A DNA stretch of 64,000 nucleotides from Xiphophorus maculatus (Eukaryota; Chordata; Actinopteri; Cyprinodontiformes; Poeciliidae). Made by a program: the position numbers and the translations under genes. The DNA lies in contig NC_036454.1 of the NCBI RefSeq assembly GCF_002775205.1, positions 10,250,882 through 10,314,881 of the forward strand. Direction: 5' to 3'. The notes beneath the pieces were generated by a model. The model saw only the letters and a list, made by a program, of their open reading frames with translations. It ran no database searches and was not told the DNA's origin. Positions 39,911-50,505 of this stretch are shown piece by piece. Every line of letters starts with the position of its first letter. Within the stretch, counting starts at the first letter, position 1.

Positions 39911-42834
39911 ATGAAGCTCTACAGCCTCAGCGTCCTCTATAAAGGAGCGACCAAAGCCAACCTGCTCAAAGCGGCCTATGACCTGTCCTCCTTCAGCTTC
40001 TTTCAACGCTCCAGGTGAGCCTTACTGACCGCTTATTACAGGCTTGTCCCAAACAATTACCGTTTATGGAACGTCTCTTATAGCATTTATTTTGTAGATA
40101 TTTATAAATATATATATTTTTAAATCCAATATACGTAGGTATGTTTACGTATTTTAGGTAAATTCTACTTCAGAACAAACAATTTCATCCATAAAAACTT
40201 GAGTGGGTTCTTTAAAAACATTAAATAACATACTTCTACTTCTCACTTTCATTAAAATTTACTTTGTCTCCAGATAAATTAGAGTTGGAAGCGCATTGTT
40301 GTTGTACAATGCTCTCTCCAATCTGGAGATTTCAAGATAGATAAGATAAATCTTTACAGTCATTGTCACAAGAACAACGAAATTTAAAATTTAATTTTAA
40401 GAACTCAAGTGCAAAAGTCCTGATAATTCCTTATAGGTCCCTCGCACTGCAGCGTATCCATAACTTAGATATCAGACTCACCCCCACATGCAGAAAATTT
40501 CTTCCATTTAATAAATTCAGGTTCCAACTGTAAGGACTTTCAAACCAGTGATGCTTATTTGTCCTTCCAGGTCTGTTCTTGCAGAGTTTGTACCGGTCTA
40601 TTCTGTAAATTTCTTGTAAAGTTGTTGGGGGTTTTTCTACAATAATTTACTGTTTTTCCATGAGCAATAAAATCATCTTTTGCACTTTTAGTGTTCAGGA
40701 GTTCATGACCTTCACCAGTGCCTTGATTGCGGAGCGAACATCTGTCGGAACCCGTGCCTCAGTCAAAGAGCAAGGTAAGACCGATTCTGATGGTAAATTC
40801 ATCTATATTACCTTATATTAGTTTGCAGTTTGTGACATTTCCAAATTGCGTGATCTTATTTTGCTGATGTGATTTATATTATAGACTTTGAATGTGCAAA
40901 TGAAAACAAAGCAGAGTTTTAATTTGTTTTCTATTTTCATTGCATTTATTTTTATTAGAAAACCGTCAAACATTTCCTTGTTTAATATTCCGCCATTTAT
41001 TTCCGCAATCTTTTACTCAGTTTCCTGTTTACATTCCTTTTTTTCCCCCTGTCCTGAGTTGCATGTTAATGACTCATAAAGGAGGCGGGCTTTCAGAGTC
41101 CAGCTATAAGGAAACTCTGTTGTTGTTTTTTTCTCTTTTCCTTTTTAAGTTTCAAAAGTCTTTGAAGTTGCCAAAAGAAGAATGAAGATTATCTATTAAA
41201 TTTCTCTTGAGTTAATTGAACTGCATTTATTAAAATATATTTGCAGAGTATCTTTGCCATGTGTATGTGAGAAACGACAACCTGAGTGCTGTGGTGATCT
41301 CAGACTCTGAATACCCACAGAGGGTCTGCTTCACTCTGCTCGACAAGGTGGGGATGAAAACAAAGCAATTTGGTATCATTTTGCTTTCTATTGTATTTCT
41401 TTAAAACATCTTGTGGTGTGTAGGTATTAGAAGAGTTTTCCAGGCAAGTGGACAGTATAGACTGGCCGTCTGGTAATCCTGACACTGTAAGCTACAAAGG
41501 TCTGGACATTCACCTTTCGAAATACCAGGTAATTATTCAAACATGTCAAAACCTGTTTGAATATCCTAATATATTAAAATGATGATTTCTTCTTGAGTCA
41601 CTTGTTTTAACATCTGCTAATAAGAATGTTGATAAACTTTTTTTGCACAGCTAAATAAGTGTCCCTTTAAAAGACAAATTGAATCATTTTGCAGCATTTT
41701 AAGACAGTCATGTTAAAGCTGACGGCTGGTTTCGCTCCAAATGTTCTTCCTCAGAACCCCAGGGAAGCAGACGCCATGACCAAAGTACAAGCGGAGCTGG
41801 ACGAGACAAAGATCATTTTGGTAAACCTCTTCACAGTGATTCCAAATTAATATGAAATGGGTGTTGATGTATTTTTTGTAATTAGACATTAAATATGTAT
41901 TGACTATCTAAGCCTTGCAATGTCAGCAATGCAAACTGAGAAGCTGAATTGTTGTTCCCATAATGAAGTTTAATGGAGACTGCCACTTCCTTCCGGACAG
42001 TCTGTTTGTGTGCTGTAATTAGACCGATGAGTCTGTCCTTTATGCTTCAGCTGAATTAAGATAGGAAACATCCAGTGCATCCTCAGCTGTACCAACTCAA
42101 ACTGATTAAGAACAAATTAAATTAAATCCTTGAAGAAATATTTAGAATAGTGATTAATACAAGCTTTGACTTGCTTTCACAAAAAACTGTTTTTAAATAC
42201 TTTTGATCATCATCTGTCAGTATTTAAATGCTTACCAGCTTTTTTTTAAGTATATATATATATTAAAAAAACGTGGGACTGGTGAATCTGTGTCAAATTT
42301 GAAGGTCCTGAATGGATTATGAAAATTATGTCTGCTGAAGAGCATCAATCCACCCTGAAACTGTAACTTAGTAAAGTTACTATCTGAACCAGACAGCAAC
42401 TAATAAAGGAAAGAGCAGATTTATTTTAATCCAGATGTCAAAACAAGCAGGGAACTAATTTCAAAGTTTCGCTTACATCTGTTGTGTTTCAGTATGGATT
42501 TCCAGGTGTTATATTTTTAAATAGGATCTCCTCATTTACGTGACTTTTTGATAGCTTTGAATACAAATCTTTGTGCTGCACTATTTCATGACAACATTTT
42601 GTCCTCTGCAGCACAACACCATGGAGAGTCTGCTGGAAAGAGGAGAGAAACTGGATGATCTCGTGTCAAAGTCGGAGCATTTGGGAAACCAGTCTAAAGC
42701 CTTCTACAAGACTGTAAATATGGCGGATTCTCCTGCAACATTAAACTGGATTCATGCTGCTGCTACAGTGAGCGTTGTGGTCTTTGCTACCTTTGCAGGC
42801 ACGGAAACAGAACTCCTGCTGTGAAATCATGTGA
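39911..42834 (+). CDS. ykt6: R-SNARE YKT6
   Basis: SNARE acting in ER-Golgi, endosomal and autophagosome fusion. Coding exons: 39911-40014, 40692-40774, 41247-41347, 41424-41528, 41755-41820, 42612-42713, 42799-42834; total 597 nt, 198 aa, the same length as human YKT6. A longin domain fills roughly residues 1-130 (MKLYSLSVLYKGATKANLL...). The SNARE motif follows from about 138, with the zero-layer Arg163 in LLERGEKLDDLV. The C terminus is NSCCEIM: Cys195 is the farnesylated residue of the CEIM box and Cys194 the adjacent palmitoylation site, so the protein is lipid-anchored and has no transmembrane segment. The start is the first ATG of the exon, in good context after GGCGTC. The gene sits next to gck and myl7 as in mammals. 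Confidence 0.97.
40335..40440 (+). repeat. Retroposon 3'-end-like remnant in ykt6 intron 1
   Basis: AGATAAGATAAATCTTTACAG, GTCATTGTCACAAGAACAACG and GAAATTTAAA follow the pattern TTTATTGTCATTGTxxAACAACGAAATT seen at the 3' ends of fish retroposons. The sequence is short and degraded, with no coding capacity. Confidence 0.5.
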
Positions 42835-44724
42835 TGCTGCCGCCTCGTCCTTGTGGAAGCGTCTCTCTTTCTTTCTGCTTTTCCTACAACCCCCATCATG
42901 CACCAGCGAGGCACTCTCCACCAGGACGCTGTGTCAATCCCAGATGGGGAGCAGGAAAAACGGTGGCCGCTTTTAAACGCTACCTCTATGTGATGGGGGC
43001 TGAAGGACTGAAGGCGTTTAGTGGGAGGAAGTAACAGTTTTGAATCATGCTCCAGACCTTATCAAAGGTGAAACATCCGTGTGGCGACTCTGACCAGCTG
43101 AGAATATTTTAGCGTGACATTAAGTACTGCCGGTGTGTCGTTAGAACGTCTTCAAACTATTTAATGTTATTCAGGTTGAATCTAAACTTAATATCTTGAT
43201 CTCTTAAACTTATTGACAGAGTATTAACCACGTGTGTGCTTTTGCATCAAAGCAACTGACAATCTCATATATTCAACATGTCAAAACTGGGTTCCTTGTA
43301 GCTAGAAGCATATATGTCCAACAGGGGGCGCTATCTTTATGTGCTATAATCTCAATTAGACTCTGAAGGACACGATATCATAACTTTGCAGACTTTTATG
43401 TAAAATTTTAAGCATCTTTGCATTGCTACATTTAGTTGCTTTATTGCCTTTGTCTGTCTGATGTTAAATGAAGTCTTCAACATTCCTGCCTTGGCTGATT
43501 GTATTGTGTGATGAGACTTAAAGCTGAAGAGGAGTAGAAGATTTGGTGTCAAATATATTAAAAATCTCTAAGCATGTTAATCATTCTGATATCCAAAATA
43601 TACACGTCACCTGAACAGAGTTTGGCCCGCTCAGAAAAAGCTGCACTCGTCTTTTGGTCCTCTCGAAACACGGATCGCCCCCACAGGAGCCCACACCTGT
43701 CTGGGTGGGCTTTAGTCACCCCACTTCTGACTTTCACTTACAGCGAGCATCGTTTGCTTCATATTTATGTTGAATTGAGTAGAAAAAGGATTTCTGATGA
43801 ACCTCTGCCTTCAGATCTGTGTTTCAGATGTTTCTCTGCTCTCATTGTGTACATTTGTGATCCAACATACAGCTGCAGTCTGTGTAGATTCTGAGTGCCT
43901 GTGTGTTTCTGTGTGTTGAGAAGCTTGGTGTGCCATCTGTTGCTCTTTCTGCTTTTACAGTGTAAACTTTGGTGCAATATCTGCAGACTGTTGCTGTGTG
44001 TCTCTTTTGCAGTGCAGAGAAAAGCTCAAAATGTTTCTCACAACGGACACTTGATTAAACTTTGATAAGCTTTACTTTTGACTAAGGTTGACGAGAGGCT
44101 TGTCCAGTGAGTTCCTTGTTTTGTTTTTCCAGATCTTTGACTTAGTCTTTTGAAAACGTTTTTCTGGTGTTATGCTGTAAGCTCCGGTCCAGTGGCCGCT
44201 GTGTTGGAACAGTGTGGTTTAAACAGTTTGCATTAAATGTTTTGATCCAAATGTGAGCTTCACTTTTAAAATCAGATGATCACCTGTCATTTTCTGTCTT
44301 TATTGGTACTAGTTTATTGCATCATGAGCTTGTTTGGATTCTTTACAGAGCATTTATTCATGCGCAGATAAAAATCAAAATGCCTGTTGTGTCCCTTCTT
44401 CTCATTTGTAAAAGCATTAAATATATTTATCCACAATTGCAGAAAGTCAGGCCAAATTTGTGGAGCCATTCTGTCCTGATCCTTGATGTAGAACCTACTA
44501 ATTTACTGTGAGAAATGAATTGTAAAGGAAGAAATTAAAGAACGAGCAGTTTACAAATGCAGGTGCTTTAAAAGAGGAGACACGTTTTAATTTATTGGAA
44601 TGTTGCCTATTAATTTTTATTTAAACAAGTGGCTTAAAAGCTTTTATTTAAGAGATTAGAGGATCCAATTAGCTCAATTTAGATATTTTTTTCTTTTGTC
44701 TATTCATCCAGACAATCCAGTGCA

Positions 44725-44730
44725 AATAAA
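44725..44730 (+). terminator. ykt6: Candidate ykt6 polyadenylation signal
   Basis: AATAAA about 1.9 kb after the ykt6 stop codon, followed by T-rich sequence. The interval 42835-44724 would then be a long 3' untranslated region. Its open frames (for example 42831-43034 and 43574-43894) show no family and are probably untranslated. An ATTAAA-type site near 44230 is an alternative. Confidence 0.4.
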
Positions 44731-45239
44731 ACATTTCTCTAAAAAATGAAAAAAATAAATAAGTGCGTTTCTCAACTCCCCCATATTTATGAAAAATAAA
44801 AATGTGCCCCTAAAATTTAACTAATGTGAATAAAGAAAACGGTTGACTCTTATTTGGTAGTAAAATTCAAGTAAATGTAATGAAAATCTCCTCTACCAAG
44901 GTTTTATACATAAATACTTTTGGTAAGCTCTAAAATTTGGTTAGCAATATTTAAGAGAGAAGCAAACAAGACGTTTTGTATTAAAAGAAAAAAAATCTCA
45001 TTTAACCAAGAAATTATTCTTTTTAAAAGTTTTATTATTCCTCATTGTTTATCAGTCTTAGTATTTTTTTTAAATTCTGAATATTTGTATGAATTCTTTG
45101 TGCCAAATGAATGAAGTCCATCTTCCCCTCAGCGCAGATTTAAAATAAAAATTATGGACATAGGTAAAATATCCAACTGCATGTCCTAATGTGTTGTTTT
45201 AAACCACTACAGGTAATGGGTTTTAGCTTGAAGTTTCCG

Positions 45240-45437
45240 CAATTTAGTCTTTATGAAGTATTGTAAAATGCGAGTTTGAACGAGGTCCGTGAATGCATCA
45301 CCAAACACGAGTTGAAGATCGCAGCTGAACTGAAGAAAGCAACGAGCAGTTCAGCAGTTTGAACTTGTAGCTCTGAAATGTGGATAAAGGTGGAAAACAA
45401 AAGCTCGGCCATTGACCATCAAACTTTCATCTCAAAG
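45240..45437 (+). other. Candidate 5' untranslated exon of the small membrane-protein gene
   Basis: A donor-like CTCAAAG|GTGAGC ends at 45437, and the next acceptor GCATTTCAG sits directly in front of the ATG at 45867. The coding exon therefore seems to begin exactly at its start codon, so a leader exon must lie upstream; this is the best candidate. Its 5' limit is not visible. Confidence 0.35.
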
Positions 45438-45866
45438 GTGAGCAGCTAGAAGAGGTTCATAAGCGACTTACCCGTGTCTGATCAGAATTTTGTGCCAAAA
45501 CATGCAGAGTTTGGGAATTCAGCTTAGAAGTTGTAGCTCTTCTAAGCTGCACGGTATTTTTTTGCAAACCTGAGAGCATGCGATCAAGTAATATTTATCT
45601 TGGCTCATGTTGTTGCTCTGATGTCCTCACATTGTTTGATTTCCAGCAGCAAGTTTCAGCTGTTGAAGTGAGCTGCGGGATCTGCTCCTTGTTTTGATTT
45701 TTCTTGTGATTTCTCTCCCCCCCCCCTCTTTTTAGTTTAAATCTCTGATTGAGACTGCAGGTGCTGTTGAGCAGAACATTGCCACCAGTGATTGCCTCTG
45801 TCCTGCCTGGAATCACTGCCCTACTGTTTTGTTTACTCAAAGCAGAATATTTTTGCTGCATTTCAG

Positions 45867-47584
45867 ATGGTTGACCCAAATCCAAGAGAAGAGCTTTTAA
45901 ATTTAAATGGTAAGCTGCTGACTGGTTAGAGATAGGTTGTTTGTGTTTTATATGCTGCATTTACATGCACGTTGAGTACAACGGTGTCTTTCACAGCAGA
46001 TGGTGTCAATAAACACAAAGGGGCTTTAAGATTGCTACACCTAGATCAGATAGCAGTGCCAAACAAACATTAGATCCAGTCAGTCCGCTTCAGGTAAATT
46101 CAGTTGAGCCCTACGTCATCCTGTCAGGCATAAAGGACTGCAAGCCAACAGTGTGACTGACAGTCCCCTTTTTGATTTTAAGATATGTTTCATTGGTTAC
46201 AACGTTTTTATTTAATTTAGCCTGCACAGGTGCATCTTAAAAAGAATCCTGATAAGTGTTTACTTTTTTGCTTATTATTTTTGCCCTAAGATGGGCCTAA
46301 ATCTGTAAAACCAGATTAAAATAAAAAATCAAAAATTTAATTTCAGATCTTGAACACAAAAATAACAGAATAATAACATATACATTTAGAAAATGTTACC
46401 GACATTGCCCTTTAGTCTCACATCAATTAACATGTACATCTGTTTTAAAATTCTGTTTTGTTATCAGTGTTTTGTTCACTTTTCTCTGTTTTGGTTTCCT
46501 AAAGTTTCCAGTGCAGCTGCCACTCATCCGTCCAACACAGAGGATCCTTTAACAAGGACTAACGGGATCATACCTGGTGAGCAGCTTTTCTGTTTCACTG
46601 TCGACCTTTGTGTCAGCAGTTTAAAAGAACAGCTTATCAGACAAACACTCTGAAATATATCATTTTATTATAAATACTTTGTTCACTAAGCAAACTTGGC
46701 ACAAAAAGAATGGAAATTTGTGTTTGGTTTATTATTTCTTTGTTCTAAAATGTCCCTAAGCTAATGGAAAGTCTGTTCATTTAGTCTTTAAGCATCCTGT
46801 CACAAATCCTGCAATAAATGAGCATTTCTATTCAATAAATTACAAATGTAAATGCTGGGAGGTGGTTTATTTTTTGTGAAGAAATGTGATGTGTTTGTGT
46901 TGATGAAAATGTTGCTGTAGTTTTAGGTGGAAAGAATAATTCAAAAGTAAAGCCTGAGTTGTGAAAAAATGGAAAAAAAAATATTATTAAACAATGATAT
47001 GTCAGTGTTTACATTTTTTGTCAGAGGGAAGCTGAAGTGATTGTGTTGTTAGTCAGAAAAAAATAAGTGCATTGAGTCGTGACACATTTTCTGCATGAAG
47101 AAACCAGTTTACCGAGTTAAAAAGATTACAAAGCTGCATTATGAAATGCCTTTTTGCTATAAAATGTGCTATACTTGATTGATACCTTATGCTTGTCATG
47201 CCTAAATCACATCATATTTGTGTTTTTAGGTGCAATCGCAGCCTCCGTGTTCATTGTCTTTTTGCTCGCTCTCTACACCGTTCTATGGAAATGCATGACG
47301 TCGCCACCGCAACGGTAAAAATCCAACACAAGCTGCAACACGAGTGTTCAGGGGCCTCAACTTGATGTTTGTCAGAGTTGCTGATCTTGTTGGCTCCTCC
47401 TTAAACACATGTTAGGCACATATCTGAACTTTGTACTTCAACTCACAAAGAGAGAGAAAAAAAAAACACTTTCTGCATTTTGGGCTTTTTGGTGTAAATA
47501 TTCTGTAAAAACCTTAACTTCTGCTTGTCTCTCAGAAAGAAAAGCAAGAGGAGATTAAGGGCCCAACAGAAGCTTCCTGTGTGA
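45867..47584 (+). CDS. Small single-pass membrane protein, family not recognised
   Basis: Four coding exons: 45867-45909, 46505-46576, 47230-47314, 47536-47584, with consistent phases (1, 1, 2) and strong splice sites; 249 nt, 82 aa. Residues 1-38 are hydrophilic with several Ser/Thr (SSAAATHPSNTEDPLTRT) and could be O-glycosylated. Residues 39-59 (GAIAASVFIVFLLALYTVLW) form one membrane helix. Residues 66-79 (QRKKSKRRLRAQQK) are strongly basic. There is no cleavable signal peptide. By the positive-inside rule the tail faces the cytosol, a type III topology. The layout recalls small cell-adhesion or SMIM-class proteins, but I cannot place it in a named family. Shared strand with ykt6 does not imply a shared transcript. 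Reality of the gene is supported by four in-phase exons; function is unknown. Confidence 0.68.
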
Positions 47585-48042
47585 AGAGGATGAAAATGTG
47601 TTGTGTCCAGCATCTTTAAAAACCAGGATGAACATCAGGAATCCCATGTTGCTCTCTGAAGACAATCTTTAAAAAAAAAAAAACATCCTGAAAAAAGGAA
47701 TGAATCAGTTGGATGTGACTCATCTGAACCATGGTCTGCTGGTGACCTTTGCTCGCTCAAAGGCTGATAAATTGAAACACAGTTTTGCAGGTCAGACTGC
47801 GCTTTTTCTCATGAATGTAACTCCAGCTGCTCTTCTCTCCAGTGTCCAAAGAGCAGAGCGTCGAAAGAGATTAGATATTTGTTTTTTATGTAGAAATTCA
47901 GCTAAATTGCATCAAAATTTTTGCTAATCTTTGAAATGTACTATGAATTTTTTTTCTGAATGTTGCTAATTCACTGTAAAGTTGGAACCCAGGAAGCCTA
48001 TATTGTTTAAAAAGCTCATTTTGATCCTTTTTTCTTTCATAA

Positions 48043-48048
48043 AATAAA
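48043..48048 (+). terminator. Candidate polyadenylation signal of the small membrane-protein gene
   Basis: AATAAA about 460 nt after the stop at 47584. It fits a compact 3' untranslated region for this gene. Confidence 0.45.
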
Positions 48049-49179
48049 CTCTAAAGTACCATAAAAGCTAATATACACTCATGCATTCTGTTTTTGAATT
48101 CTAGAGCAATTGTTGGGCATTACATTTTATTTCAGTGAGATCCACATAAGAAATGTTTGCAGTAAAAAGTTGCCAAGCACAATAAGACAACCTTATTTTG
48201 TCTAATTTTTAAATTTAATTCATTTTTTCACTTCTCTTTTAATGTTTTAGTTATTGTGTGACTTTGCACAACACAACAATCTAAAGTGAAAATCTAAGCT
48301 GCTGTTTGTAGAGCTGACTCGTTCATCTCTGCTTCTCTGTGAATTTCAGACACTTTTTCTTTCAGAACCAGTTCAGCAACTTCAGGAAATCACACAGCAG
48401 TCCTGCCTAACTTATCAATGAGTGTGAAATGTGTATCATGTGGGGGAAAAAAACACATCTACGTGTGTATACCCTGATTTTTAACCAGGTCGGGTCAAAA
48501 ATCTGATGAGATACATTGGGTATTGTAAATGCCAAACTGGTACTCTCATGAAACAATTCCGTCTTTGGCTGTTTTTTATTGACACAATATGTACCTTTAA
48601 CATGACATAAATGGCATGAAACTCGCAGAACAGTTTTCCTTTCCATGCACAAAATGATACATAAGATAAAAGATAAGCGTCTGTTCTGGGGATTGCAAAA
48701 CATTCATTTGCAAAACAGCCAGATGAACAGATAAACCTCAGACATTTCATGGTAGAAAACAGTGTTGGCTCAAACATAACCGACGCCCTTCCTATTGCTG
48801 CCCTACAACGCAAGAAGTTATTTGAGATACTGAGGCAGGATAAGATGCAGAGCAGAAAGCATTTAACTTACTCTCTCTTTTCTCAGTAGCAAATAGGGAC
48901 ACTTAACTGGCATGTCAAATACCCATGTATAAAAATAATAGAAATGTTGTTCAGGTCACAATTAACTGATGGATTTAACATTTGAGGCTTGTGCACCAGC
49001 CTTTTGCTTTGGGCAACAGCCTACAGCATGAGGGCACTAACGGTGAAAACTGTAGTTAAATTGGAATGCTTTCTTCTGGTTATTTTTTTGGCAGCAAGAC
49101 ATTGTCTAAAACATTACTTATTGAAAATAAAAATACACAAGATCAAAGGTTTTTGCACACAAATTTAACATTGGTTCAA

Positions 49180-49217
49180 ATGAAACTAAGAGTTTCATTT
49201 GAAACTCTTAGTTTCAT
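49180..49217. repeat. Perfect palindrome, 18-bp arms, 2-nt loop
   Basis: Positions 49180-49197 (ATGAAACTAAGAGTTTCA) are the exact reverse complement of 49200-49217, with only TT between. A partial further copy of the arm follows at about 49215-49242 (ATGAAATTGG...AATGAAACTAAC). Confidence 0.88.
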
Positions 49218-49665
49218 ATGAAATTGGTTACAAATGAAACTAACAGCTGATTACTTCAGAGCTGATTGCTCAGAAGAATCTGCTTTGTGTGTTTTCCTGC
49301 AAAATCCCTTCTTGTACAAAACAAGAGCCGCAGCTTGTAGGTTATTTTAGAAGACAAGAATCTTGTTACTGAGTTGCTTGATGCTATACAGCAGGTGTTA
49401 ATGTCCAATGGCTTTATTATTTCATATTAATGTATGCTTATTTACAGTGAAATTGATGATCCCTTTGTCACAGGATATACAAACAACGAACTGAGTTCAG
49501 CAGGAGGTCGTGACCTTTCTCTATTGAACTTTTCTTTTTTCCCAACACAATTTTCAGTTGGTATTTTCTCCAAAGAACACAAAAAAAAACAATTTATCTT
49601 ACTTCAGGAACACAAAACAGTTAACAATAGTTGCAAATAGTTTACAACAAACATTTCAATATTTG

Positions 49666-49738
49666 ATTGGTATTTTAAGTGATACCAATCACTTAAAATT
49701 GGTATCTCTCGCCAGTGTGACAAATATGTCACACTGGC
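49666..49738. repeat. Interleaved A-B-A'-B'-A block and an adjacent palindrome
   Basis: From 49666 to 49705 five 8-mers follow without gaps: ATTGGTAT, TTTAAGTG, ATACCAAT, CACTTAAA, ATTGGTAT. The third is the reverse complement of the first, the fourth that of the second, and the fifth repeats the first. Five bases later, 49711-49722 (GCCAGTGTGACA) is the exact reverse complement of 49727-49738 with a 4-nt loop. Confidence 0.88.
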
Positions 49739-49872
49739 ACATACTGGCCACACCGCAGTTAAAGCTGCAGGTCTTCACTGTCTCTTTAACAGCTACAGTC
49801 TAAAATGTTTTTCTGTTCTTCTTCGCCAGACCGCTCAGTCTCAGACACATCAGACACTGAGCCATCTGTGAA

Positions 49873-50110
49873 CATCAACTTTCAAATCTCATCGTAGATT
49901 CTCAATTGGATTTAGGCCTGGACTTTGACTGGTCCATTCCAACACAAACATACTTTGAAAGGACGTTTCTCCCTCTGGCTTTAGTCACTGACCCCCTGTT
50001 CAATGCAATGCACCCTTTTCTGGGGAGAGGGGTACATTCATGTACCATCATATTAAATCTGCAACTAAAAGTTTAAATGTTTTATTGCCATGTGTGACCT
50101 GAAAACCAGA
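49873..50110. mobile_element. Degraded mariner/Tc1-like fragment
   Basis: GATTCTCAATTGGATTTAGG followed by a CTGGACTTTGACTGGTCCATT-like block belongs to a DNA-transposon family common in fish. Related pieces of the same family lie at 57318-57560 and 62550-62670. It is a short, non-coding relic; borders are approximate. Confidence 0.65.
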
Positions 50111-50505
50111 AAGTTTACCTGTTTTTAAGATGAACTTTTCACATTATATCTCACTTTCTAGTTTTTGAAACTGTTGTAACTAATCTTCACCTTGCATCTG
50201 TCCTACCTCATACATGCTCTCTCTTCATATCCTGTAGATAAAACTTCTAGTTTCCTCTGTGTTTATCGTGATCTGTAAAGTGAGTTGTTTTTGTGCAGTT
50301 TTTCACTGCTGTGCCGTGATGCAATCTGAAAGATTATGATGCCAAACACACACCAATAAGGCATGTTAAGAGTGTGGTAGAAATCACAAAATGAGGTTTA
50401 GAAACAACAGCGCACTACGTTTTTACATTTTGCCTCCACTTTTAGAGTATTCATACTTTTGAATGGGAGAACAAAAAGGCTCAAGATTGCTCGTTTGGCG
50501 TTTAA

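Larger units (their letters stand above)
47585..50505. other. Convergent intergenic region between the small membrane gene and osmr
   Basis: It holds the small gene's 3' untranslated region at left and presumably that of osmr at right. Between them are short palindromes (49180-49217, 49666-49738) and a mariner-like remnant (49873-50110). The open frames at 48407-48813 on the minus strand lack any recognisable motif. I see no other gene. Confidence 0.65.

Noticed and set aside
42831-43034. 67-codon frame just after ykt6
   Set aside because: It overlaps the ykt6 stop codon and lies in its 3' untranslated region, with no family resemblance.
45595-45960. 121-codon minus-strand frame
   Set aside because: It runs antisense through the first coding exon of the small membrane gene, is rich in Gln/Asn/Lys, and has no motif or splice support.
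48407-48813. Two overlapping minus-strand frames of about 100 codons
   Set aside because: There is no recognisable domain or paired splice sites; this is a chance frame in intergenic DNA.
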